A DNA stretch of 64,000 bases, from the NCBI RefSeq assembly GCF_034670005.1, contig NZ_JAXMOH010000001.1, forward strand, positions 496,001-560,000, read 5' to 3'. This document shows, piece by piece, positions 8,416 to 17,002 of the stretch. Source of the DNA: Thalassobius sp034670005. Its GTDB lineage: Bacteria; Pseudomonadota; Alphaproteobacteria; Rhodobacterales; Rhodobacteraceae. Position 1 is the first letter of the stretch; each line of letters opens with the position of its first letter. The position numbers and the translations under genes are program-made. A model generated the notes under the pieces. That model searched no databases and was not told the origin of the DNA. It saw nothing but the letters and a program-made list of their open reading frames with translations.

Positions 8416-11400
8416 TCTGTGATCCGCAGCCGTCCCGACGCAGTGTTGGCGCGGTATTGCGGCCGGTACATGTCTTCGACCGTGGCTGCCGGATGATGGA
8501 ATTCACCCGGCGAAATCGCCCGAACGATATAGGCCAGCTCAAAACTTCCGCCCTTGCGCTGATTGACCGCCGCGAGGAACCGATCAGCCCGGAATTCGCT
8601 ATACTCGGCCCAGGCTGGATCGAGCCAATTGAGCGCCCGGATATCACCCTGACGCAGCAGGTTGGGATTGTCGATCTCGAACCCCGCAGGTAACGGATCG
8701 TTCACCATCAGCCGTGCACCGCCAGCCTCAAAAGCCGTCACTTTGAGAACCGTTACCAACCGGGTGCCGGTTGCGACCTTTTCGGGCGACACTTGTTGAC
8801 CGTCCAGGCTGTAATAAAGGCGTTCGATTGTATAGCCATAGCCCGCAGCCTCGGTCTCGCCTTCAGGTACGCCGGTAGTGGTCAGAGTGATTGGCGTTGC
8901 CGCGCCGGATACATTGCGGATCGCCATCGGTTGCGCGTCAACCTGATCCTCGATCAGCCGCGCGAACGGGCCCTTGACCGGCTGACCGTTCAGCTCCAAC
9001 CCGGAAATCGACGGGTCCTGCACCAAGGCCTTGGCCGCCAACAGAGACCATGCTGCCTCTTGCGTGGACACCCTCCGGCCCGCCGCCCCGATCCGGTTTA
9101 TCAACGCATCGCGGTCCACCGCGGCGCTGCCCGCTTCTATTGCCAGTGACAGAACCCCTGCGGCGTCGCGTAGATTGCTGCCGTAATCGACCCGCCAGAC
9201 CGCCGCGTCTTCGCCGCTGCGTTTGGTGATCATGCGGGCCGCCCGAGCAAACATCGCATCGGCCCGGGTCTGATCACCGTAAGAGGCCAAGGCCGCCCCC
9301 AGTTGTGCCGCAGCCAGCGGGGTCGAGAAGGCATCCCCCTTTACATCCGAATAGTAACGTAAATCTCCCATTGAGGCCGCCCCTTCGCGCGCGAGCACCA
9401 GCAGCGCATAGGCGAGATCACTGCCACCCGTGTCGAAATCGGGGGCGTAGTTGACCCGGTTGCGCAGATTGTCCATCGCCATACGGAAGGCCAGATCGGG
9501 CAACTCATACCCTTCGGCCCGCGCCCGGCTGAGGAAATCGGACACATAGGCATCAAGCCAGAAATCCCCCGATTCCGCCCGCCAAAGCCCAAAGCCGCCA
9601 TTATTCGCCTGTCTGGTCAGCACTTTTTCGACCGCCTGATCGACCCGGCGCTGTATCCGTTCGCGCCCGCCGAGCCCCAACGCTTCATTGAGCTGACCAA
9701 GATACAGAAGAGGCATCGCCTGACTGGTCACCTGTTCGGTGCAGCCATAAGGATACCGGTCAAGCGCGGAGAGAAGCGCTGGCGCATCGAATTTGGCCAA
9801 TGGTCCGGCCGAAACCACCGCCGATCCTGTCCCCGGGTGCAGCCCGGCAAAAACGTTGGCGTCCAGCGTAAATGTCTTGCCGGCGTCGAGCGTGAAACGC
9901 TGTGTTTTCGACACCGCCGGGTCGTTGTTGCGCACACCCAGCGTCAGATCCTTGACCAATTGTTTACCATCCGGCGTGGTCAACGCCACGCGGATGTTGT
10001 GATCCCCCACTTCGCCCGCCGTCACCGGCAGGCTCAGCACTGCTTTGCCCTTTTCGGTCAGCGTCACCCCTGATGGCACTTCACTGGTATTCAGCGACAC
10101 GCCTTCCGCCGTGACATCCAGCCCCATTCGACCTGCCGGGCCGGTAGCATGGACGATTTCCAACAGCATCCGACTCTGATCACCCGGCGCCAGGAAGCGT
10201 GGCAAGCTGGCAGTGACCACCACCGGATCGCGCACCAGCACATCCGCTTTGGCCTGCCCGACCCCGGTCTTCGACCACGCCACCGCCATGAGCCGCACCG
10301 TGCCATTGAACGCGGGCAGATCGAAACTGACTTCGGCCCTGCCATCGGGTCCGACCGAAATCGGACCGGTGAAATAGGCGACCAGTTCCTCAGTTGGCGG
10401 TGGCGACTGGAACCGGGCGCTGCTGGCCGCATCGCCGCCCGAGCGCACCTGCCCCATCGCCCCGTTCATCCCGTCGATCAACCGACCGTAAAGATCGCGG
10501 ATTTCGACACCCAGACGGCGTTGACCAAAATAGTGATTAGACGGATCGGGGCTTCGAAATCCGGTCAGGTTCAGGATCCCCACATCGACCGCCGCCACCG
10601 TGACATAGGCGGTTTCACCGGGTGCGCCCCCCACAACGTCGATTGCAGCGGTCAATGTGCCACGCGGATCGGCTTCGGCCGGGGCAATCAGTTGCACATC
10701 CAGTTGCTTTACGCCCGGATCAAGTTTGGCATAGCTCAATCCCAAAGACCGCGCCGGATTGTGCCCGGCCGCAACATCCATCGGGCGGATCACGGTGGCG
10801 GTGACATAGGCCCCCGCACCCCATTCGTCAGTGACATCAAGCGGAATCAGGTTTTCCCCCTCAATCACATCAACCGCTTTCATCGCAATCACCCGGTTCG
10901 ACATTACCGTAACAAGCGCCTGACCCGAATACCGCGGCACCAGCCGCAACTGCGCGATGTCTCCGCTGCGATAGCTCGGCTTATCCAGCGACAGTTCCAG
11001 CATATCGGGCGTGGTGCTGGCATCGGCGGGCGCGTACCACCCGGCATAGAACGAACTGGAGGCCGATACGTAATCTCCCCCCACCCGTTCCACCACCAAT
11101 TCGTAGTTACCCCAATAGACCGGGACGCTGATCGTCAAGGGATCGTCGCCCAGCATCGACTCGCCGCTGCTGATGGGTTTACGGCTGGTGATCGGTTCCC
11201 AGTTCCAGCTGCCCCATTGCCGATACCACTGATAGCGATGGGTGACCCGGTTCAGGGTCCAGCGCACAGGCATATCGATCTGCTTCAGGTCGGGGCCCAG
11301 CGCGATCACCTGCAGCCGCGCCTCGCTGCCTTCGGGCACCACACCGTCGAACATCTGCTTGATACCGAGGATCGGTTTTGCCGGGGCCAACGCGCGTGTC

Positions 11401-13847
11401 AGGCGACGTTCGACCGGACGACCGGAACCTTCGGCCAGGCTGACTTGAATCTGCGCTTCCAGCGGGCGGTCAGCAGTTTCCATTGCGGGCAGCGGCACTG
11501 GCACTATCGCGATGCCTTTTGCATCGGTGTCACCACCACTGAAAAATTCGGTCTGGCGGCCAACGCCTTCGTCCTGGCGGCCAAAACGGTAGCCGGGATA
11601 TCCCTTCAGTTCTTTCGCTTCCGTGAGGGTCACTGATCCGTCGATGGGCAGACCGCCAGCAGGAGCACCAAACAGGTATTTTGCGTGGATCGTAAGAGGC
11701 GGCGCATCGCCGGGACGCAGATCGTAATCAGGCAGGGACAGGGTGAAGTCGATCCGTTCGGGCAGGAAGTCTTCGACCAGAACAGTCTGGCTGGCCAATG
11801 CCGGTTGATCCGGATCGGCCTTGATATCCAGACGCCATGACCCGCGTGGAACGGTTTGACCCAAGTCGAAGGCAAAGACATGGCCGCCCGCACTATCGTC
11901 AGCAGAGAGATGGCGGGCATATTCCACCCCGTCAGGGCGGGTCAAAATCGCGGTAACCGGCAGGCCCGAGATTGCGGCGGCCACACCATCGCGGGCAAGA
12001 GCAGTCGCATGGATGGTTTCACCGGCGCGATAGGCACCGCGATCGGTGGTCAGGAAAACGTCGATCGGCGGGCTGGGTTCGCGCCCTTCCACGCCGCGAT
12101 CAGACAGGTCAAAACCCGGGTCCTTCAGCGACAAGAAGGTCAAGTCGGTGTCCCCCTGCGCCACCGTCACCAAGGCCGGGGCAGCCGCCCCCAACCCCCG
12201 GGTCAATCCCGGCGCAAACAGGGCATGCCCCTGGGCGTCGGTTTCCACTTCGCCCAGCACCCGGTTCGATTGCGATATCAGCGTTGCTGTTGCCCCGACA
12301 ATGGGTTCGGCATCGCCCAGACCGCGCACAAAGACATGCAACCCGTCCACGCCGCTGAGCGTGGTAACGCCCAGATCGGACAGTACGAACCATTGCGTCG
12401 CCAAGGGGTCCTCATAGGGATCGGCCCCCGGCACCTGCGCCGACAGCGCATAGATGCCTGCGGGCAGGTCGGCGATGATGTCGCCCATCGGCAGGCGGGT
12501 GGTCATGTCGCGGTTCAGTTCATTCTGAACCTCGCCTTTACCTTGCCAAACCGTTTCCGCGATATTGTCGCTGAAATCTTGCACTTCCCAGTAATTCAAC
12601 GGACGCCCGAAGTAGCTGCCTTGAAAGGCGCGCAGCATGTTGCGGTCGCTAACCTGGCGCAGCACCAGATCCAGACTGTCGATGTTCACCGTTTCCACCG
12701 GCAGCGCCGCATCGGGCGATTTCGGCAAAACGTAAGAGCGGCCGGAAAAGCGAACGCTGGGATTACGGTCACGCACATATTGGGTGATGGCCACATCCTT
12801 TGCCATCTTTTCGCCGCTGGCCGCTGGCAGACCTTCGCGGAAAGTCACGCTGTAGCGTTGACCGTGATCCACACCATCGACGCACAGCCGGTTGCCGCTG
12901 ACCGTGACCGCCATGTCGCCAGCAGGCAGCTTTACGAACGGTGTATAGTCCAGCCCGGTCTTGACCAGTGCTTCGGAAAATTCTGCGCAGATGCGTGGCG
13001 CGGCGCTGTCGCTTTCGACCGCGTGTTCGGTGATGCGGAAGCCATACTTGCCAACGGCATCGTCCAGCGCGATGTTCAATTCGTCCCAATTCGGTTGCTT
13101 GTCCAGCGCCAGACGCAGCGCCGGGATCATGTCGCGGCCGCGATTGTTGGCTTCAAACGCCTCGGACAGCATCTGCAGGCTGTTTGCGGCCAGCGCGGGA
13201 TTATCGGCCCTGAGATAAGCGTTGATCGCTGCAGACAGGGCGCGGCGCTGATATTTAGACCTGTTTTTCTTATTGTCTGTGGCGGCCAGCAGCGAAAGAC
13301 GGGCATATTCCAGCCATTGATCGGCCTGATCGCTGTGCGACACCGCGGCGCCCATCCAGCGCATCGCGCTCAGCCAATCCTTCTGCTCACGCCGCTGCTG
13401 CGCCGCGCTCAAAAGCGCGTCGAGCGCATATTGCCCGGCCGGATGTGTCCAACCGATTTTCTGCGCCTGATTCCGCGCTGCTTCGATGTCATTCGGGCCC
13501 AGAAACGGCGCGGCGGCGGCACGGGTGGCCGCGGCTTCGATCAATCGAGTGGGGTTTTCGAAAATTTCCCCCGACCATGCACCTTCATAGGGTTGCCGGT
13601 CTGAAATATCAGATTTCGGAAAACAGGCGTTCGAGCGTTGGTTGAAGGTGAATGCCTTACAATTTGGATCAGACAGGCACAGCCGTTCGCAGGCATCGTA
13701 ATTGGTATCGAAAAGGGCCTGCAGGTCAGATCCGTAGAAATCGACATCCCGGGTCAAAACAAAGCGCCGCTCTGGCACCTCGTCAGCAGCAAATGCGGTG
13801 GAGGCCAGACAGACAACAGCAAGAAATGCAAAAAATCCGCGTTGCAT
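8412..13847 (-). CDS. Bacterial alpha-2-macroglobulin with PAN/Apple domain
   Basis: A 1811-aa exported protease trap. The start at 13847 is chosen because AAGGAGCT precedes it and it begins a clean signal peptide ending AFA (residues 1-19). There is no lipobox, unlike E. coli YfhM. Directly after the signal comes a cysteine-rich PAN/Apple-like domain (about 25-85; YDACERLCLSDPNCKAFTF). The body holds MG-type beta domains and the bait region. The thioester motif CTEQ is intact at about C1369, in YPYGCTEQVTSQ, followed by the alpha-helical thioester domain. Partner of pbpC downstream; together they are thought to repair and defend the envelope when foreign proteases enter. Confidence 0.94.
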   Translation of the reverse strand: MQRGFFAFLAVVCLASTAFAADEVPERRFVLTRDVDFYGSDLQALFDTNYDACERLCLSDPNCKAFTFNQRSNACFPKSDISDRQPYEGAWSGEIFENPTRLIEAAATRAAAAPFLGPNDIEAARNQAQKIGWTHPAGQYALDALLSAAQQRREQKDWLSAMRWMGAAVSHSDQADQWLEYARLSLLAATDNKKNRSKYQRRALSAAINAYLRADNPALAANSLQMLSEAFEANNRGRDMIPALRLALDKQPNWDELNIALDDAVGKYGFRITEHAVESDSAAPRICAEFSEALVKTGLDYTPFVKLPAGDMAVTVSGNRLCVDGVDHGQRYSVTFREGLPAASGEKMAKDVAITQYVRDRNPSVRFSGRSYVLPKSPDAALPVETVNIDSLDLVLRQVSDRNMLRAFQGSYFGRPLNYWEVQDFSDNIAETVWQGKGEVQNELNRDMTTRLPMGDIIADLPAGIYALSAQVPGADPYEDPLATQWFVLSDLGVTTLSGVDGLHVFVRGLGDAEPIVGATATLISQSNRVLGEVETDAQGHALFAPGLTRGLGAAAPALVTVAQGDTDLTFLSLKDPGFDLSDRGVEGREPSPPIDVFLTTDRGAYRAGETIHATALARDGVAAAISGLPVTAILTRPDGVEYARHLSADDSAGGHVFAFDLGQTVPRGSWRLDIKADPDQPALASQTVLVEDFLPERIDFTLSLPDYDLRPGDAPPLTIHAKYLFGAPAGGLPIDGSVTLTEAKELKGYPGYRFGRQDEGVGRQTEFFSGGDTDAKGIAIVPVPLPAMETADRPLEAQIQVSLAEGSGRPVERRLTRALAPAKPILGIKQMFDGVVPEGSEARLQVIALGPDLKQIDMPVRWTLNRVTHRYQWYRQWGSWNWEPITSRKPISSGESMLGDDPLTISVPVYWGNYELVVERVGGDYVSASSSFYAGWYAPADASTTPDMLELSLDKPSYRSGDIAQLRLVPRYSGQALVTVMSNRVIAMKAVDVIEGENLIPLDVTDEWGAGAYVTATVIRPMDVAAGHNPARSLGLSYAKLDPGVKQLDVQLIAPAEADPRGTLTAAIDVVGGAPGETAYVTVAAVDVGILNLTGFRSPDPSNHYFGQRRLGVEIRDLYGRLIDGMNGAMGQVRSGGDAASSARFQSPPPTEELVAYFTGPISVGPDGRAEVSFDLPAFNGTVRLMAVAWSKTGVGQAKADVLVRDPVVVTASLPRFLAPGDQSRMLLEIVHATGPAGRMGLDVTAEGVSLNTSEVPSGVTLTEKGKAVLSLPVTAGEVGDHNIRVALTTPDGKQLVKDLTLGVRNNDPAVSKTQRFTLDAGKTFTLDANVFAGLHPGTGSAVVSAGPLAKFDAPALLSALDRYPYGCTEQVTSQAMPLLYLGQLNEALGLGGRERIQRRVDQAVEKVLTRQANNGGFGLWRAESGDFWLDAYVSDFLSRARAEGYELPDLAFRMAMDNLRNRVNYAPDFDTGGSDLAYALLVLAREGAASMGDLRYYSDVKGDAFSTPLAAAQLGAALASYGDQTRADAMFARAARMITKRSGEDAAVWRVDYGSNLRDAAGVLSLAIEAGSAAVDRDALINRIGAAGRRVSTQEAAWSLLAAKALVQDPSISGLELNGQPVKGPFARLIEDQVDAQPMAIRNVSGAATPITLTTTGVPEGETEAAGYGYTIERLYYSLDGQQVSPEKVATGTRLVTVLKVTAFEAGGARLMVNDPLPAGFEIDNPNLLRQGDIRALNWLDPAWAEYSEFRADRFLAAVNQRKGGSFELAYIVRAISPGEFHHPAATVEDMYRPQYRANTASGRLRITE

Positions 13848-14004
13848 CAAACAGCTCCTTATCAAATCAAATGCGGCGATGGTGACATGTGAACCACGGA
13901 TTCGGCAAGGATATCGACCGCAACAGGATAATTTCGTTTTAAACGATTATTCACCATCACACGCGATGCTGGACCGGCAGAAAGCCAAGAATCGGGGATT
14001 CCGA
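13848..14004. promoter_or_regulatory. Divergent promoter region between macroglobulin and histidine kinase genes
   Basis: This 157-base spacer separates the minus-strand macroglobulin start (SD at 13853-13860) from the plus-strand kinase. It contains an AT-rich core around 13930-13960 suited to promoters. The kinase frame stays open through it, so a longer kinase N-terminus cannot be excluded. Confidence 0.4.
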
Positions 14005-16212
14005 ATGAGCCTTGCCAACAAACTGGCCGAAGAGCGCCGCGCACGGCTGGCTGCTGAAAAGAAGCTAACAGAAACACAAGCAGACCTCGATGCCACCAAG
14101 CTGAAAATACAGCAGGATCAGCGTAGCTATTCCGAAAAGATCATCCGGATACTCGCCGAAGCGGAAAACACAATGGCCGAGCATCAGAGGATGAAGTCCG
14201 AACTGGGCGAAGCTCATGAGAAAGCTGCGATCGCCGAACGCCGACTCTGGCAAACGATCGAAACGATCCCGAACGGCTTTGCCTTTTTCGACCGTAATGA
14301 AAAGCTGCTGATGGCGAACCGGGCCTATCGGGAGGCTTTTGGCAAGAACCGCGATATCCCAACGGGCATCGCCCATGAACAGCATTTACAAATTCTGACG
14401 GATGAAGGGCGCATCGATACCGAAGGGCTCAGCCCCGAAGACTGGCGCGCCAAAATGACGAAACGTTGGCGTTCGCCAAATTCCAGTGACACGGTGCTGC
14501 GGTTCACCAACGGCCAATATATCAAGATACTCGATAAACGCGGACCCGAAGGGGATGTTGTCAGATTGGTCCTGAATATCACCGAAACGATGCAACGGGA
14601 AAAAGATCTGAAAGACGCGCGCGCAAAGGCCGAAGCCGCGAACCGCGCCAAATCGGCTTTTCTGGCCAATATGAGCCACGAAATCCGTACCCCAATGAAT
14701 GGGGTGGTTGGAATGGCCGACCTGCTGACCGATACCGACCTGACAACCGATCAGCGGCTTTACGTCGATACCATCAAGAATTCAGGCGAAGCGTTGCTGA
14801 CCATCATCAACGATCTGCTCGATTATTCCAAGATCGACGCGGAAAAGCTGACCCTTTACCCGGCTCCTTTCGATCTGGAACGCACCATTCACGAAGTGAT
14901 CATGTTATTGCAGCCAACTGCGCGGGGAAAGGCGATCGACCTGCTGGTCGATTACGACCTGTTTCTGCCCACCATGTTTGTCGGCGATCAGGGGCGCATC
15001 CGGCAGGTGCTGACCAATTTGCTGGGGAACGCGATAAAATTCACCTCGAAAGGGCATGTTCTGGTGCGGGTTGTCGGGGTTCAGCAGGATGGCAGCCCCA
15101 ACACCAATGTCCATGTCACCGTCGAAGACACCGGGATCGGTATCGCGTCCGAGAAACTCGACTACGTTTTCGGTGAATTCAATCAGGTCGAAGACAACCG
15201 CAACCGGCGTTTCGAAGGCACCGGGTTAGGTCTGTCGATTTCCAAACGACTGATCGAATTGATGGGGGGTAGCATCTGGGTCGATTCCGAACTTGGACAT
15301 GGTGCTAGTTTCGGTTTTCGCATTACCCTGCCCGTCACCGAAACTGAACAGATCGTTATCCCGGTCCTGACCGGGGTGATCAAACGGGCGTTGATTGTGG
15401 ACGATCTGGAGGTGAACCGGTCAATCCTGGAAAAGCAGCTGGAGGCACTGGGCATCGAGACAGTCAGCTGCGCCGGTGGGTTCGAAGCACTAAAACTGCT
15501 CAATAACAGCTTTGACGCCGTTCTGACCGATCACAACATGCCCGAAATCGATGGGCTCGAATTGGCGCACGAAATCCGCAAAGCCGGGTTTGGCACGCCG
15601 ATTTTGCTGTTCAGTTCCAGTTCCAGCTTTGCGCAGATGGAGGAAATGCACCATACCGTGCAATCCGTCCTGCAAAAACCAGCCACGCGGAAGGATCTGT
15701 TCTTACAGTTGCAATTTCTGGGCGCAGAGGTCGACCACAAGCCTGCAAATCCCGTCACATGCCGCCCCCGGCAATCACAATCCGACCTGCGCCGGATGAA
15801 GGTATTGGCGGCAGAGGACAACAAAACAAACCGATTGGTGTTCGAGAAGATGATAAACGATCAGAATATTGATCTTTGCTTTGCCGACAATGGAATCGAT
15901 GCCATTCGCAGCTATGAGGAATTCCAACCCGATTTGGTATTCACGGATATCTCAATGCCGGAAATGGACGGGACCGAAGCAGTCAGGAAAATCCGCCAGA
16001 TCGAAAAATCCACCGGTCGCCGTGTCCCGATCATTGCCATGACGGCCTATGCGAACGAAGAAAACGACAAGGGCATCTGGGACGCCGATCTGGATGGCTA
16101 TCTTTTCAAACCACTTCGCAAGGCCGACATCCTGGACAAGCTGGCGCGTTACAGACCCGACTCCGCGCGTCCACTGGTGGCGGAAAACGATGATCAGGCC
16201 GCGTCAGCCTGA
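14005..16212 (+). CDS. Hybrid sensor histidine kinase with two receiver domains
   Basis: A 735-aa cytoplasmic hybrid kinase without membrane segments. A coiled coil (1-75, MSLANKLAEERRARLAAEKK) leads to a PAS domain (about 80-195), then HisKA with NMSHEIRTPMN (phospho-His H225), and HATPase with NAIKF, DTGIGI and GTGLGLSI boxes. Receiver 1 has the acidic pocket IVDD and acceptor D509 (LTDHNMPEIDG), with serine in place of the usual Thr. Receiver 2 has AAEDN and acceptor D648 (FTDISMPEMDG), with MTAYA and KP. The frame opens at 13798, but MSLANKLAEERRARLAAE matches the family N-terminus, so 14005 is preferred despite a weak SD. No cognate regulator is adjacent, so a separate phosphotransfer protein is expected. 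It overlaps yaaA tail to tail by 19 bases. Confidence 0.9.
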   Translation: MSLANKLAEERRARLAAEKKLTETQADLDATKLKIQQDQRSYSEKIIRILAEAENTMAEHQRMKSELGEAHEKAAIAERRLWQTIETIPNGFAFFDRNEKLLMANRAYREAFGKNRDIPTGIAHEQHLQILTDEGRIDTEGLSPEDWRAKMTKRWRSPNSSDTVLRFTNGQYIKILDKRGPEGDVVRLVLNITETMQREKDLKDARAKAEAANRAKSAFLANMSHEIRTPMNGVVGMADLLTDTDLTTDQRLYVDTIKNSGEALLTIINDLLDYSKIDAEKLTLYPAPFDLERTIHEVIMLLQPTARGKAIDLLVDYDLFLPTMFVGDQGRIRQVLTNLLGNAIKFTSKGHVLVRVVGVQQDGSPNTNVHVTVEDTGIGIASEKLDYVFGEFNQVEDNRNRRFEGTGLGLSISKRLIELMGGSIWVDSELGHGASFGFRITLPVTETEQIVIPVLTGVIKRALIVDDLEVNRSILEKQLEALGIETVSCAGGFEALKLLNNSFDAVLTDHNMPEIDGLELAHEIRKAGFGTPILLFSSSSSFAQMEEMHHTVQSVLQKPATRKDLFLQLQFLGAEVDHKPANPVTCRPRQSQSDLRRMKVLAAEDNKTNRLVFEKMINDQNIDLCFADNGIDAIRSYEEFQPDLVFTDISMPEMDGTEAVRKIRQIEKSTGRRVPIIAMTAYANEENDKGIWDADLDGYLFKPLRKADILDKLARYRPDSARPLVAENDDQAASA

Positions 16213-16970
16213 GCCACCGCCCTGCGCAGGAACACCCAACGGTCGCCGTCGCTCAGATCGGGGTCGAAACGATAGCCGCCGGTATCGAATTCGCGGATCG
16301 CTTCGGGATCGGTCAAACGGCGCTGAATGATGAAACGGGCCATCGCGCCACGGGCACGTTTCGCATAGAAGCTGACGATTTTGGGCTCGCCTGCCTTTTC
16401 TTCCATGAAAACCGGAGTGATCACCCGCAACTTCAGCGCCGACAGGTCCACCGCGCCGAAATATTCCTGGCTGGCGCAATTGATCAGGACATCGGTGTCG
16501 ATCTCTTCGGCCTGCTCATTCAGCGCCTTGGCAATATCGCTGCCCCAGTATTCATAGAGATTCTTGCCGCGCGGATTCTTCAGACGGCTGCCCATTTCCA
16601 ACCGGTAAGGTTCAATCCGATCCAGTGGTCGCAACAATCCGTAAAGGCCTGACAAGATACGAAAATGATCCTGTGCCCAAGCCATTTCATCCGCGTCCAG
16701 CGTGGCGGCTTCCAGCCCGACATAGGTATCCCCGGCAAAAGCCAGGGCGGCGGGTTTCGCCTCCATCTCGCCGAAATCTCGGAACCGGTCGGCATTCAGC
16801 TTGCCCAACTTTTCGCTGATGCTCATCAGCTTCATCAGATCATCAACGCTCAGATCGCGCGCTACGCCCGCAAGTTCCTTGGCGCGGTCCGCGAATTGCG
16901 GTTCGGTCGCAATGACGCCGTCAACCGGGGTGGTGTCGATTTTCTTGGCCGGGGAAACGACGATCAGCAT
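16194..16970 (-). CDS. yaaA: Peroxide stress protein YaaA (UPF0246)
   Basis: A 258-aa cytoplasmic protein of the DUF328 family. It starts MLIVVSPAKKIDTTP and contains LYGLLRPLDRIEPYRLEMG, followed by YEYWG, VLINCASQEYF and CETCPWR-like tail features, all hallmarks of YaaA. In E. coli the protein limits free iron and DNA damage during hydrogen peroxide stress. GAGGAG precedes the ATG. Its last 19 bases overlap the convergent kinase gene. Confidence 0.93.
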   Translation of the reverse strand: MLIVVSPAKKIDTTPVDGVIATEPQFADRAKELAGVARDLSVDDLMKLMSISEKLGKLNADRFRDFGEMEAKPAALAFAGDTYVGLEAATLDADEMAWAQDHFRILSGLYGLLRPLDRIEPYRLEMGSRLKNPRGKNLYEYWGSDIAKALNEQAEEIDTDVLINCASQEYFGAVDLSALKLRVITPVFMEEKAGEPKIVSFYAKRARGAMARFIIQRRLTDPEAIREFDTGGYRFDPDLSDGDRWVFLRRAVAQADAA

Positions 16971-17002
16971 GGCGGCTCCTCAAACGTTTGTTTAGAACGT
17001 TT

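Noticed and set aside
10149..13604. Long plus-strand frames (495 and 582 codons) over the macroglobulin gene
   Set aside because: The minus-strand macroglobulin is complete with signal peptide and CTEQ. The plus frames are compositionally shadow-like and lack starts with Shine-Dalgarno sequences.
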